This document shows positions 36,454 through 45,805 of a stretch of DNA of 64,000 nt, in pieces. The notes beneath the pieces were generated by a model. That model saw only the letters and a list, made by a program, of their open reading frames with translations, ran no database searches and was not told the origin of the DNA. Where the stretch lies: positions 52,660 to 116,659 of the forward strand of contig JAHDWN010000009.1 in assembly GCA_023382675.1 (NCBI GenBank), given 5' to 3'. The position numbers and the translations under genes were made by a program. This DNA comes from Anaerolineae bacterium (GTDB taxonomy: Bacteria; Chloroflexota; Anaerolineae; Aggregatilineales; Phototrophicaceae). Position 1 is the first letter of the stretch; every line of letters begins with the position of its first letter.

Positions 36454-37695
36454 GTGAGCGCACATCTCGTCGTCGGAATTGATGTTGGCACGACCAAAGT
36501 CTGCACAATCGTGGGCGAAGTGCGCGCCGATGATATTTTCGTCGTTGGCGTGGGCATCGAACCCAGCCACGGCATGAAAAAAGGCGTCGTCACGGATCTG
36601 TCTGCGCTGGCGGCGTCCATTTCCGCGTCGGTGCATCAGGCCGAGCGAGCGAGCGGCTTCGAAATCAATCGCGCCTTTGTCAGCCTGGCAGGTGGGCAGA
36701 TTGCACCCCGGAACAGTCGCGGCGCGGTCGGGCTGGTGGGCAACCGCGGCGTGCGCGAAGAAGATGTTGATAAAGCTATCGAAAACGCCCGCATGATCGC
36801 GATCCCGCACAACCGCGAAGTACTGCACGTCATCCCGCGCAGTTACGCGCTTGACGGTGTGCATACCGTGCGCAGCCCCATCGGGATGCACGGCTTCCGG
36901 CTGGAGGTCGAAGTTCACATCATCACCGCCCCGGCCACGGTCGTCGCTAATCTGGAGCAGGCTCTGCGCGCGTCGCTGATCGAGCCGGATCGCTTCATCC
37001 TCAACCCGCTGGCGAGCGGCGACGCTGTGCTCACCGACGAGGAACGCGAAATGGGCGTCGTCGTCATCGATATTGGCGGCGGCACAACCGACCTGGCTGT
37101 CTTCATCGAAGGCAGTGTCTGGCATTCGGCGGTCATCCCGATTGGCGGCGACCTGATCACCAGCGATCTGACGCACTGGATGCGTGTCCCCTTCGACGTG
37201 GCAGAAACCGTCAAGCTCCAGTACGGACACGCGCGCCAGAAGTCCATCGGCCCACTGGAGACGTTCGCCGTTCAAACTTTCGGCGCGGATGGCCCGGACG
37301 AATTCAGCCGCGCAGACATCGCCATGGTCATTGAAGCGCGCACAGCAGAAATCTTCGAGAAAGTCCTCGAAGAGATCAAACACAGCGGCTACGACGGCCT
37401 GCTGCGCGCGGGCGCAGTCGTCACCGGCGGCTGTGCGCAGCTCCCCGGCATTCGCGATCTGGCGAGCGACGTGCTGGGAATGCCGGTGCGCCTGGCCAAG
37501 CCCGAACGGCTGACCGGTATGGCGGATGTCCTGCGCAGCCCGGCTTTCAGCACCAGCGTCGGACTGCTGCGCCTGGGGCTGCAGATGGAAAGCGCCGCAC
37601 CACTCAACGTCAATGGCAACGGCACACCAAATATCAAGCTGGGCAAATGGCTGGGCGGTTTGTTCCGTGGCCTGCTGCCCGATGAAGAAACGTAG
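36454..37695 (+). CDS. ftsA: Cell division protein FtsA
   Basis: A 413-residue actin-like ATPase that ties FtsZ filaments to the membrane. GTG start at 36454, with AGGTGAGG upstream. Phosphate-binding loops GIDVGTTKVC (8-17) and VVIDIGGGTTDLAVF (about 205-219) are present. The FtsA-specific 1C domain lies between them (FVSLAGGQIAPRNSRGAV), and GGCAQLPGI comes near the end. The C-terminal amphipathic helix (KLGKWLGGLFRGLLP) provides membrane targeting. It sits between ftsQ and ftsZ. Confidence 0.95.
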   Translation: MSAHLVVGIDVGTTKVCTIVGEVRADDIFVVGVGIEPSHGMKKGVVTDLSALAASISASVHQAERASGFEINRAFVSLAGGQIAPRNSRGAVGLVGNRGVREEDVDKAIENARMIAIPHNREVLHVIPRSYALDGVHTVRSPIGMHGFRLEVEVHIITAPATVVANLEQALRASLIEPDRFILNPLASGDAVLTDEEREMGVVVIDIGGGTTDLAVFIEGSVWHSAVIPIGGDLITSDLTHWMRVPFDVAETVKLQYGHARQKSIGPLETFAVQTFGADGPDEFSRADIAMVIEARTAEIFEKVLEEIKHSGYDGLLRAGAVVTGGCAQLPGIRDLASDVLGMPVRLAKPERLTGMADVLRSPAFSTSVGLLRLGLQMESAAPLNVNGNGTPNIKLGKWLGGLFRGLLPDEET

Positions 37696-37816
37696 ACTGG
37701 AGAATCGTTTGCGGAAAATTTCATAAGCACAGGAATAAAATGAGATAGAGGCGGCTTCTTGTGGTGCGGCTGCCCACAACGATAGCGTTTAGAATGAAAC
37801 TTAAGTACGCCTTTCA

Positions 37817-37844
37817 TTGCATGGTCTGGCAATTCATATACAAT
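37817..37844 (+). promoter_or_regulatory. Probable ftsZ promoter
   Basis: TTGCAT at 37817-37822 and TACAAT at 37839-37844 are 16 bases apart in an A+T-rich gap of about 235 bases between ftsA and ftsZ. They lie about 90 bases upstream of the ftsZ start, so ftsZ probably has its own transcription. Confidence 0.5.
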
Positions 37845-37931
37845 AGTAATGTTAAGTCTGTAAATATGCCTGTTCAATTCGTTCAGTCCGCCGCCAAAGG
37901 TTAGATGCGCGCTGAGAATCAGGGGAAGGAT

Positions 37932-39167
37932 ATGTCGATGGATGAGTTGCTCGCTCCCAGTGAGGGTTTTGCTCAAATTAAGGTGGTTGGCGTGGGCGGC
38001 GGTGGCGGCAATGCAGTCAACCGCATGATCGCCGAGGGGCTGGGCGGCGTCGAATTTATCGCCGTCAATACCGATAACCAGGCGCTCACCCTGTCGCGGG
38101 CGAAAACCCGCGTGCGCATTGGCGACAAACTCACGCGCGGACTGGGCGCGGGGGGCAATCCCGAGATCGGGCGTAAGGCGGCGGAAGAGAGCGCCGATGA
38201 ACTCTACGAAGTGCTGCGCGGCGCGGATATGATCTTCATCGCCAGCGGCATGGGCGGCGGCACCGGCACGGGCGCGGCCCCAATCGTAGCCCAGATCGCC
38301 AAGGAACTCGGCTCGCTGACCATCGGTGTCGTCACGCGGCCATTCACGTTTGAAGGCGCGAAGCGGATGCAGTCCGCCGACCAGGGTATCGAGGCACTCA
38401 AGAGCCAGGTCGATACGCTGATCGTCATCCCCAACGACCGCTTGCTCCAGATCGCGAGCAAGAATTCGACCCTTCAGCAGGCGTTCTCACTGGCAGATGA
38501 TGTGCTGCGCCAGGGTATCCAGGGCATTTCCGAGCTGATCACCGTGCCCGCACTGATCAACCTCGACTTTGCTGACGTGCGCACGATCATGAGCGAAGGC
38601 GGCGCGGCCTTGATGGCGGTTGGCCGTGCGACTGGCGACGACCGGGCGCAAAAAGCAGCCGAAGCTGCCATCAGCAGCGCTCTGCTCGACGTGACCATCG
38701 ACGGCGCGCGCGGCATCCTGTTCAACATCACCGGCGGCGGCGACCTGAGTCTGTTCGAGGTCAGCGCGGCGGCTGGTGTCATTAAGGAAAGCGCCCATCC
38801 AGAAGCGAACGTCATCTTCGGCGCACAAATCGACGAGAGCCTGGGCGATGAAATCCGCGTGACGGTCATCGCGACGGGTTTTGAAGGCAGCCGGGTGGCC
38901 CGGAAGATCGAACAACCGGCCTACCGCCCGATGCAGCGCCCGGCACAGCAGCAGTATGAATACAGCCAGCCAACTCCGCAACAGCGCCCGGCACAGCAGT
39001 ACAGCGCGCCGCAGCCGCCGCAGCAGCAAGATGCGGAGACACTGCCGCCGCCCGCAGCGCCGCCGCAGCCGCCCGCGCAGCGCCCACAACAAGATGCTTC
39101 GTTTGGCGCGCGCGTTTACGACGAGGATAACATCGACATCCCGACGTTCTTGCGCAAGCGAAAATAG
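37932..39167 (+). CDS. ftsZ: Cell division GTPase FtsZ
   Basis: A 411-residue tubulin homologue forming the division ring. ATG at 37932 (or 37938) was chosen because GGGGAAGG lies just upstream and [25 protein letters not shown] is the usual start. The GTP-binding signature [12 protein letters not shown] and the T7 loop region [11 protein letters not shown] are intact. The linker after about residue 320 is rich in Gln and Pro, and the conserved tail [12 protein letters not shown] binds FtsA. A hairpin follows the gene. Confidence 0.97.
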   Translation: MSMDELLAPSEGFAQIKVVGVGGGGGNAVNRMIAEGLGGVEFIAVNTDNQALTLSRAKTRVRIGDKLTRGLGAGGNPEIGRKAAEESADELYEVLRGADMIFIASGMGGGTGTGAAPIVAQIAKELGSLTIGVVTRPFTFEGAKRMQSADQGIEALKSQVDTLIVIPNDRLLQIASKNSTLQQAFSLADDVLRQGIQGISELITVPALINLDFADVRTIMSEGGAALMAVGRATGDDRAQKAAEAAISSALLDVTIDGARGILFNITGGGDLSLFEVSAAAGVIKESAHPEANVIFGAQIDESLGDEIRVTVIATGFEGSRVARKIEQPAYRPMQRPAQQQYEYSQPTPQQRPAQQYSAPQPPQQQDAETLPPPAAPPQPPAQRPQQDASFGARVYDEDNIDIPTFLRKRK

Positions 39168-39218
39168 ACGAACATCGAGCGCTTTTTGCACCTCGACATT
39201 GCTGATCAAAAGTCACAT

Positions 39219-39243
39219 AGGGCGGGTTTGTAGACCCGCTCTT
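39219..39243 (+). terminator. Terminator hairpin after ftsZ
   Basis: GCGGGT at 39222-39227 pairs with ACCCGC at 39234-39239; A, G and G before it can extend the stem with the bases after it. CTTATGTTTT follows. It lies about 50 bases after the ftsZ stop codon. Confidence 0.6.
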
Positions 39244-39472
39244 ATGTTTTCGCATTAAGGTGCTGAAAGACTTTTGCCGCCGCTCGCCAGGTCGCATCAA
39301 CACCGTGACTGCGGCGATGTTGGATGTTGTGGTATATGTGGGAAAAACGTTACACAGACAAACCCATTTCTAACGAAATCCCCCCAGATTTTTAGTAGAC
39401 AAAGGCAGGGCAACATGCTACATTAGGAGGTACAAGCTAGAACAAATTATCGTTGCTTCTGAAACTTTCTCC

Positions 39473-39495
39473 CCCCAAATAACCTTTGGGGTTTT
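39473..39495 (+). terminator. Intrinsic terminator within the ribonucleotide reductase leader
   Basis: CCCCAAA at 39473-39479 pairs with TTTGGGG at 39485-39491 over the loop TAACC, then TTTTAT. It ends some transcript starting between ftsZ and this point, or attenuates reading into the reductase gene. Confidence 0.75.
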
Positions 39496-39547
39496 ATATC
39501 CCGGCGCTGCCACGCCAGGAATTTTGACAGCACCTCGTTCCACAACA

Positions 39548-39586
39548 CCGTCACCTTTTTGACGGCTTGTTCGCTTAATGTACAGG
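39548..39586 (+). promoter_or_regulatory. Hairpin with overlapping possible promoter upstream of the reductase gene
   Basis: CCGTCA at 39548-39553 and TGACGG at 39560-39565 form a stem. TTGACG at 39559-39564 and TACAGG at 39581-39586, 16 bases apart, could form a promoter about 80 bases upstream of the ATG. The -10 match is weak, so this is tentative. Confidence 0.35.
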
Positions 39587-39665
39587 CCTTCAGATTCGTG
39601 TTGTCTTGTGCCGAGGGCGTCACCAACTAGGTTGATTGTGATGGGCGTTGAGAAAAGGGTTCGTC

Positions 39666-42600
39666 ATGGCGCAGTCGGTCTCTAAGCAGAAGAATTCTCT
39701 CCACGAACTGGGTTACAAAATATTTCTGGATCGTTATGCTCTTAAGGACATGACCCGCGCGACGCTGGCAGTCGGCGATCTGGTCATCGTCGTCGTCAAT
39801 GCGCAGACCGGCCAGCGCGAGATCGGCAAGGTGATCGGGCTCAGCCTGCCCGAAGTGACAATTGAACTGCTCGACGGCGAGGTCGTGCATCGCGATGTCG
39901 AGCACGTCGATAAGCCGCTGGAGACCGACCCCGGCCAGATGATGGATCGCGTGGCGAAGGGCATCGCGGCGGTCGAGAAATCGGCCAAGCTGCGTAAACA
40001 ATGGGCGGAGCGTTTCCGCTGGCTGCTCGAAGATTGGAAGTTCGTTCCTGCCGGACGCATCCTGAGCGCCGCGGGCACGGATCAGCTATTAACTTACTAC
40101 AACTGCTATGTTATCCCGTCCCCCCATGATTCCCGCTCCGGCATTATCAATACGCTGAGCGAAATGACCGAGATCATGTCGCGCGGCGGCGGCGTCGGCA
40201 TCAACATCTCGTCACTGCGCCCGCGGCATGCCTACGTCAAAGGCGTCAACGGTCGTTCGAGCGGTTCCGTCTCCTGGGGTGCGCTCTACAGCTTCGTCAC
40301 CGGGTTGATCGAGCAGGGAGGCTGCTTCGGCCCAGACGAGCGCATCCTGACGAGTGTGGGGCTGATCCCCGCTCGCGAACTGGCCGAGCGCATCGAAGAG
40401 GGCGAGATATTCTACGCCCATACCCACAAAGGGCTGCGGCGGATCACAGCGCGCTTCCGCAACGGAGTCAAGCCGCTGGTCGAGGTGACGACCCGGCGCG
40501 GCTACAAGGTGCGCGTCACGCCGGAGCACAAGATGGCAGTTCTGCGCGGCGGTCACATCACCACCATTCCGCTACACGAGTTGCGCGAAGGTGATGAAGT
40601 CCTGCTCCTGCTCGGCCACGGTGTCGAGACCGACTACGTTCGCCTGAAGCCAGTCGATTACGAGCGTTCTGTCATGAGCACACGACTCAACGAAGACGTG
40701 CGACTGCCGGAAGTGCTTGACGAAGACCTCGCCTACTTGCTCGGCTACATGCACGGCGATGGCTACGTCCACACGGGTAAGAAAGTCACCTGGCAAGCGC
40801 CAAAAGCGATCAAGATGGCGACGGCGGATGCGCACCCGCAGATTCGCGCGCGCATCGTCGAAACCGTCGAGAAGGTGTTCGGCATCGCCCCGGTGATTGA
40901 AGACCGGGTGGAGGCCTCGGCCAACGTCGCGGTCTATTCGCGTCTCCTGATCGAGTGGTTGATCACCAACGGCCTGCTCAAAGCCAAGGCCGACAAGATC
41001 CGCGTGCCGGAAGCGATTTTCCGCTCGCCGTCGTCGGTGATGGCGGCGTTCATTGCCGGCTACTTCGACGCCGATGGCTGCTTCCGCAGTGGCAAGGGCG
41101 GCTACGGCATCGATAGTATCAGCCGCGCCATGCTGGAGGACGTTCAGCAGTTGCTCGCCGTCAATGGCATCGTTGCGCATATCAGCGCCACGGATCGCAG
41201 CGCGCAGGGCTGGCAGACGATCTATCGCTTGAGCGTCACCGGAAGCACATTCAAACGGCGCTTCGCGGCCTTGGTCGATACGGCTAAAGCGAGTGATGAG
41301 AACGGCCATCGTGATATGTATCAGACATATCCGGCGGAAGTCTTCACCAGCCTGAATGCGCGCGCGAAATATCGCCAGCGCATTTATGACGGCGTGAGCG
41401 AGCGTATTTCCGTCGGCCAGTTATCGCGCATCGGCGAGCGTCTCGCCGACGACGGGCAGATTGCCCTGGCCGAGCACATCGACGAGACTCTGCGCACGCT
41501 GCCGGACACGATTACGTCGCTGCAACCACTCGGCGACTCCGAGGTGTTCGATTTTGAGGTCGATGACGTACACTTGCTCAGCGGTGCGGGGTTGTACACG
41601 AGTAACTCGCGACGCGGCGCGCTCATGCTCATCCTGGATGATTGGCACCCGGATGTGTTCGACTTCATCGACAGCAAGCGAACGATGGGTCAGATCACCA
41701 ACGCCAACATCAGCGTCAACGTCAGCGACCGGCTGATGGAAGCCGTCAAAGCCGATACCGACTGGGAGTTGTGCTTCCCGGATACGAGCGACCCGAAATA
41801 TGATACCGAGTGGCACGGCAGCCTCGACGACTGGCGCGCGCTGGGCGGCAAGGTCATTTGCTACCGCACGGTCAAGGCGCGCGAGGTCTGGAACGCGATC
41901 ATCGAGAGCGCCTGGGCCAGCGCTGAGCCGGGCGTCTGGTTCGGCGAACGCTCGAACAAGATGAGCAACAGCCACTACTTCAATCCGCTGGTCTGCACCA
42001 ACCCGTGCGTTACGGGCGATACGCGCATCCACACCGATCAAGGTCTGGTGCGCGCGGATGATTTGTTCGACAGTGAAAGCCCGGTCAATGTCGTCGTCGA
42101 TGGACGCTTCGGTACTGAGGTGGCGATTACCCGCGCCTCGCGCGTGATCCTGACGGGCGTCAAGCCTGTCTATCGCCTGCAGACGCGCGAGGGCTACTAT
42201 GTGCGCGCGACCGCCGATCACCGCATCATGACGGCGCGCGGCTGGGTCGAACTGCAAGATCTGCGTCCTGGCGAACGGATTCACATCCTCAATCGCAAGG
42301 GCAGCTTCGGCACGCAGGGATCGCTGGAAATGGGTCGTGTGCTGGGCTACGCTCTGGGTGAGCAGTGCGCGCTGACTTCGGCTGTCGCCGGTCGGGTCAA
42401 TATGCAGGTCGCCCCCCCTGCATCCGCTGCCATTGCCTACGGCTTTGTCGAAGTCAAACCGTCTGTGTCAGAAGAACTCTTCCAGGGCACAGAGGACATG
42501 CAGCGCGGCTTTTTGCAGGCGCTGTTCACAGCCAACGGCAGCCTGAACGACAGCAGCCTTCAGCTGTATGCGAACAGCCTCGAACTGTTGGAAGATGTGC

Positions 42601-45600
42601 AGCAGCTTCTCACCAACTTCGGCATTGCAGCACGCATCGAACGTGATCACGCTGCGCTGACCATTGCAGAGTACAGCCTGGATACCTTCGCGCGCGAGAT
42701 CGGGCTGCTTTCTGCCGCTGATCAGGCCGAACTACAAGTGTATCTCTCGCAGGCACAACGCGATTCCGACACTGAGCACTTCACTGCGACGGTCGAGTCG
42801 ATCACCGAGGATGGCGTTGAAAGAGTCTTCGATCTGACCGAGCCGCTGACGCATTCGTTCACGGCCAACGGTATCGTCGTCCACAACTGCGGCGAGCAAT
42901 CGCTTGGCGCGTACTCGGTCTGCAATCTGGGTGCGATCAACCTGTCGCGCTTCTACGACGCCGACAAGCACGATATCGCCTGGGACGAACTCGATACCTG
43001 TGTCCGCTATGCCACGCGCTTCCTGGATAACGTGATCGATTCGACGCCGTACTTCTTCGAGGACAACGAGCGCGTCCAGAAGGGCGAGCGCCGCGTCGGG
43101 CTGAACAACATGGGGCTGGCGGAACTGCTCATCCGCCTGGAAATGCGCTACGGCAGCCCGGAGAGCATCGAACTGATCGATAAGCTCTACAGCTTCATCA
43201 CGCGCGCGGCCTACGAAACTTCCGTCGAACTGGCAAAAGAAAAGGGCGCATTCCCACAGTTCACGGGTGACGCTTTCGTCCAGAGCGGCTTCATGCAGTC
43301 GATGCCAGAAGATATTCGCGAGCGCGTGCGCACCGAGGGCATCCGCAACGTCACGCTGCTGACGCAGGCCCCGACCGGCTGCGTCGCGCCGGACACGCTC
43401 GTCAGTACGAAGTCGGCGCTGCGCCCCATCGTCAGCCTGGGCGACCCGAACGGCCAGCAGTGGCAAATCTTGACGACCGAGGTGCATACCGATGTCGGCC
43501 TGCGCCCCAGCTCGCACTTCTACGTCAACGGTCACCAGCCGGTCAAGACGATCACGACGCAGCGCGGTTACAGCCTGACCGCCACCCACAATCACCGTGT
43601 CCGTGTCATCAATCAGGACGGCGATTATGTCTGGCGACGCATGGATGAGATGCGTCCGGGCGACCGCGTGGTGCTCAAGAAGAATACGATGGGCGACGGT
43701 GAGCGCGTGGCGCTCAAGCAGGTCGAACGTGCCAGCAATGCCAAGAGCGATCTGCCGCGCAGGATGACGCCCGAATTCGCCGAACTGCTCGGTCTGTATA
43801 TGGGCGATGGCTATCTCAAGGAGCGCGGCGGGCTGCACATCGTCGTTAGCCAGCGCGATGCCGATCTGCTCGACTATGTCGGCGATCTGCTGCGGCGGGT
43901 TTGGGGCAGCGACCGCCAGACACCGGTCGAGACGCGCCAGGGCGCGTGGGTCATCAACCTGACGGGTTACTATATTGCGCGCTTCTTCCATGCCAACGAC
44001 CTCGCCAAACCGCGCGGCAATCATGGCGAAGGTGCGGCGGGCGCGTTCATCCCGGATGCCGTGCTGCGGGCAGGCCGCGCCTGTGTCGCTGCCTTCCTGC
44101 GCGGATTGTTCGAGGCCGATGGCTGTGTTACGCGCGGCAATATCACGCTGAATTCGACTTCGCACAGGCTGATCAGGCAGGTACAGACAGCGCTGCTGGG
44201 TCTGGGCGTCGTCACCACGATCCGCACCATGCCTGAACAAGAAGACCGCTATGGCGAACGCGCCATCTACGAACTGCGCATCCTCAACCGCAAAGAAGCG
44301 GCAACCTTCGTGCGTGAAGTCGGCTTCCTCAGCCAACGTAAGCGCGATCAGGCGGCGCATCTCGGCGCGAGCGACGGGCGTGGCGATACCATCGAAGTCC
44401 CGGCGCTGTGCGCAGATTTCTACGCCAGTTCGCAGGGGCTGCCCAACACTGCGCGCCAGCAGATTATCCACCGGCTGAGGAACGGTGCTCTCAACCAGGA
44501 TTTTGTACGCGGGATGATCGCGACGTACCCTGCGCTGCAAGAGAGCCGTCTCGGCCAGCTCGTAGCGATGAATGTCTTCCTGGACGAAGTGGCGCAGATC
44601 GAAGACGGCCACTGCGATACGTTCGATCTATCCGTGCCGGACAATCACACGTATATCGCCAACGGTTTTGTCTCGCATAACACGACCGGAACCATGGTCA
44701 ACACCTCGACCGGGATCGAGCCGTTCTTCTCCTGGGTCTATTACCGCAAGAGCCGCCTGGGGCTGCACGAAGAGCAGGTCTCGCTGGTCAAAGATTGGTA
44801 CGCCAGCCATCCGGACGAAACGGAACTGCCCGACTACTTCGTCACGGCCATGGATCTCGCGCCGGAAGCGCATGTCCGCGTGCAGGCAGCGATCCAGCGT
44901 TGGGTCGATAGCTCGATCTCGAAGACGGCCAATCTGCCCAACAATTACACTGTCGAGCAAACGCGCGAGTTGTACGAGTTGATGTATGAACTGGGCTGCA
45001 AGGGCGGCACGATCTATCGCGATGGCAGCCGTGACGAGCAGGTGCTCATGCTCAAGGGCGATGAACGCGCCGAAAGCGAGGCCAAGGCGAAGGAGTCCGA
45101 AGAACCCGTCGCCACACCCCATCGCGTTTACCCGCGCCCGAAGAAGCTCTCCGGCTTCACGATCAACACGATCACGCCCTACGGCACGGCCTATATCACC
45201 ATGAACAGCGACGAGCACGGCTATCCGTTCGAGGTCTTTATCACCGCGCCGGGCAAGGCCGGCAGCGATCTCCAGGCGGACGCGGAAGGGCTGGGACGCA
45301 TGATCTCGCTGCAACTGCGCACGACCGCGCCGCAAAATCGTATGACGATGCTGCGGCTGGTCATCGATCAACTGCAGGGCATCGGCGGGTCGCGCTCGGC
45401 CGGCTTCGGCCCCAACCGCGTGCTCTCGCTGCCGGATGCGGTCGCGAATGCGCTCCTGGAACAGTATTTCCCGCAGGAAAAGATCGAGCAGTTGAACCTG
45501 TTCATGCCGGATGAACCGGCGGATACCAGCGTTGCCAGCAATGGCGGGCACGAACAGCACGAGGCTGACGCGCCCTACGCCAATGGCAACGGCAATCACA

Positions 45601-45713
45601 ACCACAACGGCGCGATCTCAGGCGCGGCGCTGTGCCCGGAATGCCGGACGGTGTCGCTCATCCGCGCGGAGGGCTGCCGCAAGTGCCTCACCTGCGGCTA
45701 CAGCGAGTGCTAA
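39666..45713 (+). CDS. nrdJ: Class II (B12-dependent) ribonucleotide reductase with three inteins
   Basis: A 2015-residue precursor that becomes about 859 residues after removal of three inteins (428, 294 and 434 residues). ATG at 39666 has AAAGGGT upstream. Extein motifs: YNCYVIPS with the first redox Cys, the NPCGEQSL radical Cys, AYSVCNLGAINL with the second redox Cys, LNNMGLAELL, and QAPTGTTGTM of the substrate-phosphate loop. A zinc-ribbon-like tail (CPECRT...CRKCLTCGYSEC) carries the C-terminal cysteines that re-reduce the enzyme. It makes deoxyribonucleotides with adenosylcobalamin. No small subunit is needed, and none is nearby. Confidence 0.96.
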   Translation: MAQSVSKQKNSLHELGYKIFLDRYALKDMTRATLAVGDLVIVVVNAQTGQREIGKVIGLSLPEVTIELLDGEVVHRDVEHVDKPLETDPGQMMDRVAKGIAAVEKSAKLRKQWAERFRWLLEDWKFVPAGRILSAAGTDQLLTYYNCYVIPSPHDSRSGIINTLSEMTEIMSRGGGVGINISSLRPRHAYVKGVNGRSSGSVSWGALYSFVTGLIEQGGCFGPDERILTSVGLIPARELAERIEEGEIFYAHTHKGLRRITARFRNGVKPLVEVTTRRGYKVRVTPEHKMAVLRGGHITTIPLHELREGDEVLLLLGHGVETDYVRLKPVDYERSVMSTRLNEDVRLPEVLDEDLAYLLGYMHGDGYVHTGKKVTWQAPKAIKMATADAHPQIRARIVETVEKVFGIAPVIEDRVEASANVAVYSRLLIEWLITNGLLKAKADKIRVPEAIFRSPSSVMAAFIAGYFDADGCFRSGKGGYGIDSISRAMLEDVQQLLAVNGIVAHISATDRSAQGWQTIYRLSVTGSTFKRRFAALVDTAKASDENGHRDMYQTYPAEVFTSLNARAKYRQRIYDGVSERISVGQLSRIGERLADDGQIALAEHIDETLRTLPDTITSLQPLGDSEVFDFEVDDVHLLSGAGLYTSNSRRGALMLILDDWHPDVFDFIDSKRTMGQITNANISVNVSDRLMEAVKADTDWELCFPDTSDPKYDTEWHGSLDDWRALGGKVICYRTVKAREVWNAIIESAWASAEPGVWFGERSNKMSNSHYFNPLVCTNPCVTGDTRIHTDQGLVRADDLFDSESPVNVVVDGRFGTEVAITRASRVILTGVKPVYRLQTREGYYVRATADHRIMTARGWVELQDLRPGERIHILNRKGSFGTQGSLEMGRVLGYALGEQCALTSAVAGRVNMQVAPPASAAIAYGFVEVKPSVSEELFQGTEDMQRGFLQALFTANGSLNDSSLQLYANSLELLEDVQQLLTNFGIAARIERDHAALTIAEYSLDTFAREIGLLSAADQAELQVYLSQAQRDSDTEHFTATVESITEDGVERVFDLTEPLTHSFTANGIVVHNCGEQSLGAYSVCNLGAINLSRFYDADKHDIAWDELDTCVRYATRFLDNVIDSTPYFFEDNERVQKGERRVGLNNMGLAELLIRLEMRYGSPESIELIDKLYSFITRAAYETSVELAKEKGAFPQFTGDAFVQSGFMQSMPEDIRERVRTEGIRNVTLLTQAPTGCVAPDTLVSTKSALRPIVSLGDPNGQQWQILTTEVHTDVGLRPSSHFYVNGHQPVKTITTQRGYSLTATHNHRVRVINQDGDYVWRRMDEMRPGDRVVLKKNTMGDGERVALKQVERASNAKSDLPRRMTPEFAELLGLYMGDGYLKERGGLHIVVSQRDADLLDYVGDLLRRVWGSDRQTPVETRQGAWVINLTGYYIARFFHANDLAKPRGNHGEGAAGAFIPDAVLRAGRACVAAFLRGLFEADGCVTRGNITLNSTSHRLIRQVQTALLGLGVVTTIRTMPEQEDRYGERAIYELRILNRKEAATFVREVGFLSQRKRDQAAHLGASDGRGDTIEVPALCADFYASSQGLPNTARQQIIHRLRNGALNQDFVRGMIATYPALQESRLGQLVAMNVFLDEVAQIEDGHCDTFDLSVPDNHTYIANGFVSHNTTGTMVNTSTGIEPFFSWVYYRKSRLGLHEEQVSLVKDWYASHPDETELPDYFVTAMDLAPEAHVRVQAAIQRWVDSSISKTANLPNNYTVEQTRELYELMYELGCKGGTIYRDGSRDEQVLMLKGDERAESEAKAKESEEPVATPHRVYPRPKKLSGFTINTITPYGTAYITMNSDEHGYPFEVFITAPGKAGSDLQADAEGLGRMISLQLRTTAPQNRMTMLRLVIDQLQGIGGSRSAGFGPNRVLSLPDAVANALLEQYFPQEKIEQLNLFMPDEPADTSVASNGGHEQHEADAPYANGNGNHNHNGAISGAALCPECRTVSLIRAEGCRKCLTCGYSEC
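40323..41606 (+). other. Reductase intein 1 (428 residues)
   Basis: Residues 220-647 of the precursor, placed between QGG and SRRGALM. It begins CFGPDERILTSVG, has block B VTPEHKMAV and ends in GLYTSN before extein Ser. The penultimate residue is Ser where His is usual. Two intact LAGLIDADG helices (LLGYMHGDGYV and FIAGYFDADGCF) indicate a complete homing endonuclease. Confidence 0.94.
42006..42887 (+). other. Reductase intein 2 (294 residues), degenerate endonuclease
   Basis: Residues 781-1074 of the precursor, placed in CTNP/CGEQSL. It begins CVTGDTRIHTDQG, has block B ATADHRIMT and ends IVVHN before extein Cys. The endonuclease helices are eroded: LGYALGEQC and ALFTANGSL lack the normal catalytic aspartates. 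Splicing residues look intact. Confidence 0.93.
43380..44681 (+). other. Reductase intein 3 (434 residues)
   Basis: Residues 1239-1672 of the precursor, placed in QAPTG/TTGTM. It begins CVAPDTLVST, has block B LTATHNHRV and ends GFVSHN before extein Thr. Both LAGLIDADG helices are intact (LLGLYMGDGYL and FLRGLFEADGCV), so it is probably still mobile. Confidence 0.94.
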
Positions 45714-45743
45714 TCGGTAGCTGAGCACGACGAGTCAATTATT

Positions 45744-45767
45744 GAGGGCGGCGTTTACGTCGCCCTC
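45744..45767 (+). terminator. Hairpin after the reductase gene
   Basis: GAGGGCG at 45744-45750 pairs with CGCCCTC at 45761-45767; GCG and CGT inside extend the stem to about 10 pairs with a TTTA loop. It is strong but lacks a T-run. It lies about 30 bases after the stop codon. Confidence 0.6.
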
Positions 45768-45805
45768 GACGAATCGGCCTACTTCTGTCTGTGTCAGGCA
45801 AGCTG

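Larger units (their letters stand above)
39244..39665. other. Long leader region before the ribonucleotide reductase gene
   Basis: About 420 bases with no protein-coding frame of note. It contains a textbook terminator at 39473-39495, a second hairpin at 39548-39565 and an AGGAGG at 39426-39431 that has no start codon after it; only a three-codon frame, ATG CTA CAT TAG, overlaps it. No B12-box sequence of a cobalamin riboswitch and no clear NrdR box were recognised. The stretch between the ftsZ hairpin and 39495 could encode a small RNA or an attenuated leader. Confidence 0.45.

Noticed and set aside
36445..37779. 444-residue open frame opposite ftsA
   Set aside because: Antisense of ftsA, which has all family motifs.
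39244..39665. Cobalamin riboswitch or NrdR box before the B12-dependent reductase
   Set aside because: Expected from biology, but no B12-box sequence or convincing 16-bp NrdR palindrome was found by eye.
42732..44612. 626-residue open frame opposite the reductase inteins
   Set aside because: The plus strand encodes well-defined intein and reductase motifs; the antisense product has none.
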